A model generated the notes under the pieces. The model did no database searches. It was not told the DNA's origin and saw only the letters and a program-made list of their open reading frames with translations. Below, in pieces: positions 24,806 through 32,369 of a DNA stretch of 55,838 nucleotides. Both the position numbers and the translations under genes were made by a program. Source of the stretch: Streptomyces humi (GTDB taxonomy: Bacteria > Actinomycetota > Actinomycetes > Streptomycetales > Streptomycetaceae); contig NZ_LBMU02000083.1 of NCBI RefSeq assembly GCF_001005085.2, forward strand, positions 1 through 55,838. Direction: 5' to 3'. The first letter of the stretch is position 1, and each line of letters opens with the position of its first letter.

Positions 24806-26194
24806 TCAGGTGAGCCGGCGTACCAGGTAGGCCGTTCCTCTTTCCGCGGCTTGCTCACCCTCGTACCGCTGGCCCCGCATCTCGCACCACGCCGGGATGT
24901 CCAGCCGGGCCGCCTCGTCGTCGGACAGGACCCGCACCCTGCCGCCCACCGGCACGGTGCCGATGACCTTCGCCAGTTCGATGACGGGGATCGGGCACCG
25001 CTTGCCCAGGGCGTCCACGACGAGTACGTCCTCCTGTACGGCAGCCTGTACGGCAGCCACCGGCACCGGCGCCCCGAGCTTCTCCCGTACCCCCGCCACC
25101 GCCCCCGGCAGCACCTCCAGGAAGCGGTCCACATCGGCCTCGGCCGCGCCCGCCGGCAGGGACACCCGTACGTTCCCCTCGCTCAGCACGCCCATCGCCT
25201 TGAGCACATGGCTCGGCGTCAGCGTGCTGCTCGTGCAGGACGACCCCGAGGACACCGAGAAGCCCTCGCGGTCCAGCTCGTGCAGCAACGTCTCCCCGTC
25301 GACATAGAGACACGAGAAGGTGACGATCCCGGGCAGCCGCCGCTCCGCGTCACCCACCACCTCCACGTCCGGCACCGACTCCGCCACCCGCGCCCGGATC
25401 CGCGCCGTCAGCTCCCGCAGCCGGACGGACTCCCGCTCGGCCTCCGACCGCACGGCCCGCAGCGACGCGGCCGCCGCGACGATCGCCGGAAGGTTCTCGA
25501 ACCCGGCCGCCCGCCCCGACTCCCGCTCGTCCGAGGCCCCTTGGGCGGCGAACCGCACGCCCTTGCGCACCACCAGCAGCCCGACCCCGGACGGGCCGCC
25601 CCACTTGTGCGCACTCGCCGTCAGCAACGACCAGTCGCCCGCCACCCGTTCCCACCCCAGCGACTGCGCCGCGTCCACCAGCAACGGCACCCCGGCCGCC
25701 CGGCACACCTCGGCGACCTCCGCGACCGGCTGCACGGTGCCCACCTCGTGGTTGGCCGACTGGAGGCACGCGAGCGCGGTGCCGGGGCGCAGCGCGGCCT
25801 CGTAGGACCCGGCGTCCACGGCTCCCGTCCGCAGCACCGGCACCCGGGTCACCGCCCCGCCCTCCGCCTCGAGCAGTTCGGCCGAATGGAGTACAGAGGA
25901 GTGTTCGACGGCTGACACGATCAGGTGACGTCCGGTCCGGCGCCGCCCGGCCAACGCCCCGGCGACGCCCGTGTGGACGGCGCGCGTACCGGAAGAGGTG
26001 AAAGTCAGCTCGTCCGCCCGACAGCCCACGGCCTCGGCGGCCGCCTCCCGCGCGGCGTCCAGCAGCATCCGCGCCTTCCGCCCCTCACGGTAGAGACGGG
26101 ACGGATCGGCCCACCCGTCGTCCAGGGCGGCCAACAGCGCCTGACGGGCGACGGGATGGAGGGGGGCGGCGGACGCGGCGTCGAAGTAGGACAC
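24806..26194 (-). CDS. Cysteine desulfurase fused to a TusA sulfur-carrier domain
   Basis: Residues 1-~375 form a class V PLP cysteine desulfurase (NifS/IscS type): Lys197 in SAHKWGGPSG binds PLP, and Cys320 in SSGSSCTSS is the persulfide-forming residue. Residues ~388-462 are a TusA/SirA domain with the CPxP motif (Cys400 in GKRCPIPVIELAK). The desulfurase would load sulfur on its own Cys and pass it to the attached carrier Cys. Targets could be tRNA thiolation, molybdopterin or, given position, copper-site or Fe-S maturation. It is divergent from ctaC, separated by ~300 bases. Confidence 0.9.
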   Translation of the reverse strand: MSYFDAASAAPLHPVARQALLAALDDGWADPSRLYREGRKARMLLDAAREAAAEAVGCRADELTFTSSGTRAVHTGVAGALAGRRRTGRHLIVSAVEHSSVLHSAELLEAEGGAVTRVPVLRTGAVDAGSYEAALRPGTALACLQSANHEVGTVQPVAEVAEVCRAAGVPLLVDAAQSLGWERVAGDWSLLTASAHKWGGPSGVGLLVVRKGVRFAAQGASDERESGRAAGFENLPAIVAAAASLRAVRSEAERESVRLRELTARIRARVAESVPDVEVVGDAERRLPGIVTFSCLYVDGETLLHELDREGFSVSSGSSCTSSTLTPSHVLKAMGVLSEGNVRVSLPAGAAEADVDRFLEVLPGAVAGVREKLGAPVPVAAVQAAVQEDVLVVDALGKRCPIPVIELAKVIGTVPVGGRVRVLSDDEAARLDIPAWCEMRGQRYEGEQAAERGTAYLVRRLT

Positions 26195-26232
26195 AGGACA
26201 ACGTTAAAACGTCCGTCGAGAGCGACCCCCGA

Positions 26233-26253
26233 GGGGCGCGAGGAACTGCGCGA
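26233..26253 (+). repeat. Dispersed intergenic repeat, copy B
   Basis: GCGCGAGGAACTGCGCGA with GGG-type flank; one base differs from the core seen at 7419-7439. It lies just upstream of the desulfurase gene. Confidence 0.75.
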
Positions 26254-26387
26254 CCAGCCTCGGAGCATCCGCACCTCGCCCACGAAACCGCATCAACCCG
26301 AGCTATTAGGCGCCCAATCCCACCCTTAAGGAGTGACCCGCGGCGCGTATGCCCCCCTCCCCGCGACCCCCCGAATCGCGTCGGCTA

Positions 26388-26416
26388 GGGTTTGGTCCGC
26401 ATAAACATCCAAACCC
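26388..26416. promoter_or_regulatory. Inverted repeat in the ctaC promoter region
   Basis: GGGTTTGG (26388-26395) and CCAAACCC (26409-26416) are perfect 8-base arms around an AT-rich 13-base centre, about 80 bases before the ctaC start and overlapping a possible -10 hexamer. This is a reasonable operator candidate for the ctaCDF operon. Confidence 0.45.
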
Positions 26417-26495
26417 CTGCCCGACGCAGGGCGGCGACCGACCAGCGAGAAGGCCGCAGCCGAACCGCCGGGCGAGACTCTCGGGAAGGCGCTAC

Positions 26496-27458
26496 GTGAG
26501 TCCCAACGGCTCCGACCGCTCGCCGCGGCGCCCGATGCGGCGGAAGCTGCTGCAGGCAATGACCGCGGGCCTGGTCCTTGCGACCGCCACCGGTTGCACA
26601 TACAAGGACTTCCCCCGCCTTGGTATGCCCACCCCGACCACGGAAGAGGCTCCGCGGATCCTCTCCCTGTGGCAGGGCTCCTGGGCCGCCGCGCTCGCCG
26701 TCGGCGTGCTGGTGTGGGGTCTGATCATCTGGAGCGCCATCTTCCACCGGCGCAGCCGCACCAAGATCGAGGTCCCGGCGCAGACCCGGTACAACATGCC
26801 GATCGAGGCGCTGTACACGGTGGTCCCGCTCATCATCGTCTCGGTGCTGTTCTACTTCACCGCGCGGGACGAGACGAAGCTCCTCAGCCTCACCGACAAG
26901 AAGCCCGACGTCACGGTCAACGTGGTCGGCTTCCAGTGGAGCTGGGGCTTCAACTACATCACGCCCGTCGACGGTGTCTCCGGCGACGCGAAGACCGACG
27001 CGAACCTGAGCGCGATCCCGAACCGGTTCAAGGACGCCTTCCCGGCCAACGCCGGCGGTGTCTACGACGTCGGTACGCCGGGCACGAAGAACCCGCAGAC
27101 CGGCAACCCCGGCCCGACGCTCTGGCTCCCCAAGGGCGAGACCGTCCGCTTCGTCCTCACCTCGCGTGACGTCATCCACTCCTTCTGGGTGGTGCCGTTC
27201 CTGATGAAGATGGACGTCATCCCGGGGCACACCAACGCGTTCCAGGTGACCCCGAACCAGGAGGGCACCTTCCTCGGTAAGTGCGCCGAGCTCTGCGGCG
27301 TCGACCACTCCCGGATGCTGTTCAACGTGAAGGTCGTCTCTCCCGAGCGCTACCAGCAGCACCTCAAGGACCTCGCGAAGAAGGGGCAGACCGGTTACAT
27401 TCCCGCCGGCATCGCGCAGACGAGCCACGAGAAGAACCGGGAGACGAACAACCTGTGA
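26496..27458 (+). CDS. ctaC: Cytochrome c oxidase subunit II (lipoprotein)
   Basis: This 320-residue subunit of the aa3 oxidase starts at a GTG after GGGAAGG. A lipobox LATATGC makes Cys34 the lipid anchor after signal cleavage. Two transmembrane helices (~62-83, ~104-122) precede the cupredoxin domain. All CuA ligands are visible: His228 in DVIHSFWV and the C263-x-E265-x-C267-xxx-H271-xx-M274 motif. CuA takes electrons from the diheme cytochrome c subunit QcrC. The stop overlaps the ctaD start (GTGA), so translation is coupled. Confidence 0.96.
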   Translation: MSPNGSDRSPRRPMRRKLLQAMTAGLVLATATGCTYKDFPRLGMPTPTTEEAPRILSLWQGSWAAALAVGVLVWGLIIWSAIFHRRSRTKIEVPAQTRYNMPIEALYTVVPLIIVSVLFYFTARDETKLLSLTDKKPDVTVNVVGFQWSWGFNYITPVDGVSGDAKTDANLSAIPNRFKDAFPANAGGVYDVGTPGTKNPQTGNPGPTLWLPKGETVRFVLTSRDVIHSFWVVPFLMKMDVIPGHTNAFQVTPNQEGTFLGKCAELCGVDHSRMLFNVKVVSPERYQQHLKDLAKKGQTGYIPAGIAQTSHEKNRETNNL

Positions 27459-29188
27459 GCATCCTCAACGAACCCCAGGGTGCCGCGGCAGCTGAAGGCT
27501 CTTACGCAGATGAGCTGCCGGTCAGGCGCAAGCAGCCCGGCAACGTGGTCATCAAGTGGCTCACCACCACCGACCACAAGACCATCGGAACGCTGTATCT
27601 GGTCACGTCGTTCGCGTTCTTCCTGATCGGTGGAGTGATGGCGCTGCTCATGCGCGCCGAGCTCGCTCGCCCCGGTCTACAGATCATGTCGAACGAGCAG
27701 TTCAACCAGGCGTTCACGATGCACGGCACGATCATGCTGCTGATGTTCGCGACGCCGCTGTTCGCCGGCTTCACGAACTGGATCATGCCGCTCCAGATCG
27801 GCGCGCCGGACGTCGCCTTCCCGCGGCTGAACATGTTCGCCTACTGGCTCTACCTGTTCGGCTCGACCATCGCCGTCGGCGGCTTCCTCACCCCGCAGGG
27901 TGCGGCCGACTTCGGCTGGTTCGCCTACTCCCCGCTGTCGGACGCGGTCCGCTCGCCGGGTCTCGGCGCCGACATGTGGATCATGGGTCTGGCCTTCTCC
28001 GGCTTCGGCACCATCCTCGGCGCGGTCAACTTCATCACCACGATCATCTGCATGCGTGCGCCGGGCATGACCATGTTCCGCATGCCGATCTTCGTGTGGA
28101 ACGTGCTGCTGACCGCCGTCCTGGTCCTGCTCGCCTTCCCCGTTCTCGCCGCCGCGCTGTTCGCGCTGGAGGCGGATCGGAAATTCGGGGCACACGTCTT
28201 CGACGCGGCGAACGGCGGAGCGCTGCTCTGGCAACACCTCTTCTGGTTCTTCGGCCACCCAGAGGTGTACATCATCGCGCTGCCGTTCTTCGGCATCATC
28301 TCCGAGGTCATCCCGGTCTTCTCCCGCAAGCCGATGTTCGGCTACATGGGTCTGGTCGCGGCCACCATCTCGATCGCCGGTCTGTCCGTGACGGTGTGGG
28401 CCCACCACATGTACGTCACCGGCGGTGTGCTGCTGCCGTTCTTCTCCTTCATGACCTTCCTGATCGCGGTACCGACCGGTGTGAAGTTCTTCAACTGGAT
28501 CGGCACCATGTGGAAGGGCTCGCTGTCCTTCGAGACACCGATGCTCTGGGCCACCGGCTTCCTGATCACCTTCACCTTCGGTGGTCTGACCGGTGTCATC
28601 CTGGCCTCGCCCCCGATGGACTTCCACGTCTCCGACTCGTACTTCGTGGTGGCGCACTTCCACTACGTGGTCTTCGGTACGGTCGTCTTCGCGATGTTCT
28701 CCGGCTTCCACTTCTGGTGGCCGAAGATGACGGGCAAGATGCTCGACGAGCGGCTCGGCAAGATCACCTTCTGGACGCTGTTCGTCGGCTTCCACGGCAC
28801 CTTCCTGGTGCAGCACTGGCTGGGCGCCGAGGGCATGCCGCGTCGTTATGCCGACTACCTGGCGGCCGACGGCTTCACCACGCTGAACACCATCTCGTCG
28901 ATCAGCTCCTTCCTGCTCGGCCTGTCGATCCTGCCGTTCCTCTACAACGTGTGGAAGACGGCCAAGTACGGCAAGAAGGTCGAGGTCGACGACCCGTGGG
29001 GTTACGGCCGTTCGCTGGAGTGGGCGACCTCCTGCCCGCCCCCGCGGCACAACTTCCTCACCCTGCCGCGGATCCGCAGCGAATCCCCGGCGTTCGACCT
29101 GCACCACCCTGAGATCGCCGCCCTGGAGCAGCTGGAGCACGGCCACGCCGCCGCCGCTGTCACGGGCAGCAAGGAGGCCGGCAAGTGA
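27455..29188 (+). CDS. ctaD: Cytochrome c oxidase subunit I
   Basis: This 577-residue heme-copper oxidase has twelve predicted transmembrane helices. It shows His90 and His403 (low-spin heme a), His401 (heme a3) in AHFHYV, His268 of GHPEVY with Tyr272 forming the cross-linked pair, and His317-His318 (CuB) in WAHHMYV. Glu270 next to His268 fits the proton D-channel. It reduces oxygen to water and pumps protons. The GTG start overlaps the ctaC stop and its own stop overlaps the ctaF start. Confidence 0.97.
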   Translation: MSILNEPQGAAAAEGSYADELPVRRKQPGNVVIKWLTTTDHKTIGTLYLVTSFAFFLIGGVMALLMRAELARPGLQIMSNEQFNQAFTMHGTIMLLMFATPLFAGFTNWIMPLQIGAPDVAFPRLNMFAYWLYLFGSTIAVGGFLTPQGAADFGWFAYSPLSDAVRSPGLGADMWIMGLAFSGFGTILGAVNFITTIICMRAPGMTMFRMPIFVWNVLLTAVLVLLAFPVLAAALFALEADRKFGAHVFDAANGGALLWQHLFWFFGHPEVYIIALPFFGIISEVIPVFSRKPMFGYMGLVAATISIAGLSVTVWAHHMYVTGGVLLPFFSFMTFLIAVPTGVKFFNWIGTMWKGSLSFETPMLWATGFLITFTFGGLTGVILASPPMDFHVSDSYFVVAHFHYVVFGTVVFAMFSGFHFWWPKMTGKMLDERLGKITFWTLFVGFHGTFLVQHWLGAEGMPRRYADYLAADGFTTLNTISSISSFLLGLSILPFLYNVWKTAKYGKKVEVDDPWGYGRSLEWATSCPPPRHNFLTLPRIRSESPAFDLHHPEIAALEQLEHGHAAAAVTGSKEAGK

Positions 29189-29583
29189 AGATCCAGGGCC
29201 GCATGTTCGTGTGGCTGAGCGTCTTCGTCCTCGCCATGGCGATCGTCTATGGCGTGTGGTCGAAGGAGGCGGCCGGTACCACGGCGCTCTTCATGGCCTT
29301 CGGCCTGTGCATCATGATCGGCTTCTACCTCGGCTTCACGGCCTCGCGGGTGGACGCCGGTGCCCAGGACAACAAGGAGGCCGACGTCGCGGACGAGGCC
29401 GGCGAGGTGGGCTTCTTCAGCCCGCACAGCTGGCAGCCCCTCGCCCTCGGTGTCGGTGGCGCACTGGCCTTCCTCGGTGTCGCCGTCGGCTGGTGGCTGC
29501 TGTACTTCTCGGCGCCCATCATCATGATCGGTCTCTTCGGCTGGGTGTTCGAGTACTACCGCGGTGAGAACCGCACCCAGTAG
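29185..29583 (+). CDS. ctaF: Actinobacterial cytochrome c oxidase subunit IV
   Basis: This 132-residue protein has four predicted helices (~6-25, ~31-50, ~86-104, ~107-124) and matches CtaF, the small fourth subunit of the actinobacterial aa3 oxidase. It probably stabilises the core and the contact with the bcc complex. The GTG start overlaps the ctaD stop (GTGA). A terminator follows, closing the ctaCDF operon. Confidence 0.93.
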   Translation: MKIQGRMFVWLSVFVLAMAIVYGVWSKEAAGTTALFMAFGLCIMIGFYLGFTASRVDAGAQDNKEADVADEAGEVGFFSPHSWQPLALGVGGALAFLGVAVGWWLLYFSAPIIMIGLFGWVFEYYRGENRTQ

Positions 29584-29600
29584 GCACGCGCCCAGCGCAC

Positions 29601-29640
29601 CGGGAGCCCGGATCCTCCGCCAGGAGGGTCCGGGCTCCCG
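29601..29640 (+). terminator. Terminator of the ctaCDF operon
   Basis: CGGGAGCCCGGATCCTCC (29601-29618) pairs with GGAGGGTCCGGGCTCCCG (29623-29640) with one mismatch around GCCA. It begins 17 bases after the ctaF stop. Confidence 0.88.
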
Positions 29641-29732
29641 CGCGTCACGGGCTCCCGCCTTCGGCGCAGCGCCCGTCCCCCGTCCGGACTACCTGCCGCG
29701 CCGGTCCCGAGAACATCTCATAGCGTGACAAT

Positions 29733-30992
29733 ATGAGTCACTCTCCGTGCGTCCGTACCGTCGTCAGCTGCACCCTGCTGGTGACCGCCCTCGGTGCGGG
29801 CGTCGCCGCCTGTAGCTCGGACGGCGACCCGCTGTCGTCCAAGCCGTACGACGCGGCGGACCAGATCTCCTTCAACGCCCCCACGGACAAGGGGAAGCGG
29901 GCCGACCCGGACAAGCCCCTGGAGGTCGTCGCCAAGAGCGACGACGACCGGATCACGGACGTCACCGCCGTGGACGCCACCGGTCGCCATGTGGCGGGCG
30001 AACTCGACGCCGACGGCAGTCGATGGCACAGCACCTCCCCGCTGGCCGCCAACGCCCACTACACGGTCCAGGTCAGCACCGAGGACGAGGACGGCGCACC
30101 CGGCCGCCAGGTCCTCACCTTCGACACCAGCCTGCCCACCACCAAGCAGCGACTGAAGGTCACCTTCGGCCCCAAGTCCGGCGAGTACGGCGTGGGACAG
30201 CCCGTCACCGCCCAACTCGACCACCCGGTCAAGGACAAGGCACAACGCGCCGTCGTCGAGAGGGCCCTGCGGGTCGACTCCGTGCCCGCCGTGCAGGGCT
30301 CCTGGTACTGGGTGAGCGACAAGGAACTCCACTACCGGCCCAAGGACTACTGGCCCACCCATGCCACCATCCAGGTGCACAGCAACCTGGACGGCGTCCG
30401 GATCAGCGACCGTCTCTGGGGCGGCGCGGCCGCACCCCTGAAACTCACCACCGGTGACAAGCTCCTCGCCCTCACGGACGCCGGCAGTCACGAGATGACG
30501 GTGTACAAGAACGACAAGGTGATCGACCGGATCCCCATCACCACCGGCAAGCCCGGCTACGAGACCCGCAACGGCGTCAAGGTCGTCCTGGAGAAGCAGT
30601 ACTTCGTACGCATGCGCGGCACCACGGTCGGCATCGCCGAGGGCACCTCCGACTCGTACGACCTCCCGGTCTACTACGCCACCAGGGTCACCTGGTCGGG
30701 CGAGTACGTGCACGCGGCGCCCTGGTCGGTGGGCTCCCAGGGATACGCGAACGTCAGCCACGGCTGCACCGGCATGAACACCTCGAACGCGGAGTGGTTC
30801 TTCGACACCTTCCACCCGGGAGACCTGGTGAGGGTCGTCAACTCCAACGGCGAGGAGATGGAGCACTTCGGCAACGGCTTCGGCGACTGGAACATCGCCT
30901 GGAAGGACTGGCGCAAGGGCAGCGCCCTCGTCAACGGCACCCCGGACACCCCACCGGCCGACGCGGCGAGGGTCCAGCCAGCGGCACTGTGA
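29733..30992 (+). CDS. L,D-transpeptidase lipoprotein with Ig-like domains
   Basis: This 419-residue cell-wall enzyme forms 3-3 peptidoglycan cross-links. The signal peptide ends in a lipobox (GVAAC, lipidated Cys27). Two immunoglobulin-like domains (~45-140, ~140-240) precede the YkuD catalytic domain (~245-385), with His327 in YVHAAPWSVGSQG and the SHGCTGMN motif with catalytic Cys345, close to the mycobacterial LdtMt2 pattern. No Shine-Dalgarno is seen; TAGCGT at 29721-29726 lies seven bases before the ATG, so a leaderless mRNA is possible. It separates ctaCDF from the ctaE-qcrCAB operon. Confidence 0.93.
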   Translation: MSHSPCVRTVVSCTLLVTALGAGVAACSSDGDPLSSKPYDAADQISFNAPTDKGKRADPDKPLEVVAKSDDDRITDVTAVDATGRHVAGELDADGSRWHSTSPLAANAHYTVQVSTEDEDGAPGRQVLTFDTSLPTTKQRLKVTFGPKSGEYGVGQPVTAQLDHPVKDKAQRAVVERALRVDSVPAVQGSWYWVSDKELHYRPKDYWPTHATIQVHSNLDGVRISDRLWGGAAAPLKLTTGDKLLALTDAGSHEMTVYKNDKVIDRIPITTGKPGYETRNGVKVVLEKQYFVRMRGTTVGIAEGTSDSYDLPVYYATRVTWSGEYVHAAPWSVGSQGYANVSHGCTGMNTSNAEWFFDTFHPGDLVRVVNSNGEEMEHFGNGFGDWNIAWKDWRKGSALVNGTPDTPPADAARVQPAAL

Positions 30993-31020
30993 ACCACCCC
31001 CGGTGGCAAGCGCCTCGCAC

Positions 31021-31041
31021 GGGGCGCGGGGAACCGCGCGA
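31021..31041 (+). repeat. Dispersed intergenic repeat, copy C
   Basis: GCGCGGGGAACCGCGCGA, one base from the core. It lies between convergent genes (L,D-transpeptidase and the receiver-like protein). Confidence 0.75.
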
Positions 31042-31090
31042 CCGGCCGCACACGACCGGCACTCGCGCACTCAGCCCGCGCCCCACCCCA

Positions 31091-31492
31091 CTAGGCGCTC
31101 AGCAGCCTCTTCTTCCGCAACAAGGAGGCCAGCGCACCCGCGAACTCCACCGGGTCCACCGGCAGCGTCACGGCCGCGTCCGCACGGCTCCACGTGGCGA
31201 GCCACGCGTCCTGCGGCCGCCCGATGAGCAGCAGCACCGGCGGGCAGTTGAAGATCTCGTCCTTGATCTGCCGGCACACCCCCATGCCCCCCATGGGCAC
31301 GGCCTCGCCGTCCAGGACGCACACGTCGATCCCGCCCTTGTCCAGCTCGGCGATCACCGCCTGGGGTGTCGCGCACTCCAGGAACTCGACGAGGGGTACA
31401 TCGGGAGCCGGGCGCCGGCCGGCGGCCAGCCGTACCTGCTCGCGGGTGTTGGAGTCGTCGCTGTAGACCAGCACCGTGGCGGTCGGCTGCAT
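31091..31492 (-). CDS. Stand-alone degenerate receiver-domain protein
   Basis: This 133-residue protein has the alternating beta/alpha pattern of a CheY-like receiver: TVLVYSDDS supplies the acidic pair and DVCVLDGEAVP a possible phosphoacceptor Asp. The conserved Thr/Ser after strand 4 is replaced (LLLIGRPQDAW) and the conserved Lys-Pro becomes TLPVDP, so the Lys is missing. Normal phosphorelay signalling is therefore unlikely, and it has no output domain. It is divergent from ctaE and shares its 178-bp regulatory region, suggesting a role linked to the oxidase. The partner is unknown. Confidence 0.82.
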   Translation of the reverse strand: MQPTATVLVYSDDSNTREQVRLAAGRRPAPDVPLVEFLECATPQAVIAELDKGGIDVCVLDGEAVPMGGMGVCRQIKDEIFNCPPVLLLIGRPQDAWLATWSRADAAVTLPVDPVEFAGALASLLRKKRLLSA

Positions 31493-31553
31493 TGTTCCTC
31501 CGAGACGTCAGCGTCGTACGGACAGGACCGATGCGCCGGATGCTACTCCCATG

Positions 31554-31582
31554 AACACCTCGTCAACACCTGTTGGAACACC
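31554..31582. promoter_or_regulatory. Three phased AACACC direct repeats upstream of ctaE
   Basis: AACACC occurs at 31554-31559, 31565-31570 and 31577-31582, at 11- and 12-base spacing. CAACACCTGTTG (31564-31575), a perfect 5-base inverted repeat, is nested inside. The ~11-base period with a CACC core recalls PhoP-type direct-repeat units of streptomycetes, but the match to the known consensus is partial. Confidence 0.45.
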
Positions 31583-31659
31583 GCTTCGATGGGCCATCCG
31601 GGCAGTACACACCGGGCGGACACTCCGAACGGCACCCCCCGGAGTGAGCGCGAGATAAG

Positions 31660-31680
31660 CGACCGACATAATGTCGGTCG
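31660..31680. promoter_or_regulatory. Perfect palindrome over the ctaE start codon
   Basis: Arms CGACCGACAT (31660-31669) and ATGTCGGTCG (31671-31680) flank a single A. The right arm is the first ten bases of the ctaE coding region, including its ATG. It could be an operator, or in RNA a 21-base hairpin hiding the start codon. Confidence 0.7.
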
Positions 31681-32291
31681 TGGCGACAGCAACGACAGTA
31701 GATACCGGGCACGCGCACCCGTCGGTCAACCGGCCGAACCTCACCAGCGTCGGAACCATCATTTGGCTGAGTTCCGAGCTGATGTTCTTCGCGGCCCTCT
31801 TCGCGATGTACTTCACCCTGCGATCGGTGACCGGCGAGGCGCACTGGAAGGAGATGGCGAGTCATCTCGACATCCCCTTCTCGGCGACCAACACCACGAT
31901 CCTGGTGCTCTCCTCCCTCACCTGCCAGCTCGGCGTCTTCGCCGCCGAGCGCGGGGACGTGAAGAAGCTCCGGGGCTGGTTCATCCTCACCTTCGTCATG
32001 GGTGCGATCTTCATCGGCGGTCAGATCTACGAGTACACGAACCTGGTGAAGGAGGACGGCATCTCGCTCTCCTCCGACCCGTACGGTTCGGTGTTCTACC
32101 TGACCACCGGCTTCCACGGCATGCACGTGACGGGCGGCCTCATCGCCTTCCTGTTCGTCCTGGGGCGCACCTACGCGGCGAAGAGGTTCACGCACGAGCA
32201 GGCGACCGCGGCCATCGTCGTGTCCTACTACTGGCACTTCGTCGATGTCGTCTGGATCGGCCTCTTCGCCACGATCTACCTGATCAAGTAG
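31671..32291 (+). CDS. ctaE: Cytochrome c oxidase subunit III
   Basis: This 206-residue membrane protein has five predicted helices (~28-48, ~72-90, ~98-118, ~142-162, ~182-202) and the conserved segments SSELMFFAALFAMYF, GFHGMHVTGG and SYYWHFVDVVWIGLF of subunit III. It starts the ctaE-qcrC-qcrA-qcrB operon and completes the aa3 oxidase. The ATG has no clear Shine-Dalgarno and lies in a perfect palindrome; a GTG at 31680 is an in-frame alternative. Confidence 0.96.
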   Translation: MSVVATATTVDTGHAHPSVNRPNLTSVGTIIWLSSELMFFAALFAMYFTLRSVTGEAHWKEMASHLDIPFSATNTTILVLSSLTCQLGVFAAERGDVKKLRGWFILTFVMGAIFIGGQIYEYTNLVKEDGISLSSDPYGSVFYLTTGFHGMHVTGGLIAFLFVLGRTYAAKRFTHEQATAAIVVSYYWHFVDVVWIGLFATIYLIK

Positions 32292-32369
32292 CCGGGGCCG
32301 GCTCCACGCGCCGTAGAAGCGCACATTCCAGAAGCATCGACGCAGAAGATCCTGACACCGGGGTAATCC

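Larger units (their letters stand above)
26195..26495. other. Divergent intergenic region upstream of ctaC
   Basis: This ~300-bp spacer contains dispersed repeat copy B (26233-26253), an AT-richer segment, the inverted repeat at 26388-26416 and a TAGGGT hexamer (26386-26391) that resembles streptomycete -10 elements. The rest before the ctaC start is a likely 5' untranslated leader. No small gene is convincing. Confidence 0.6.
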
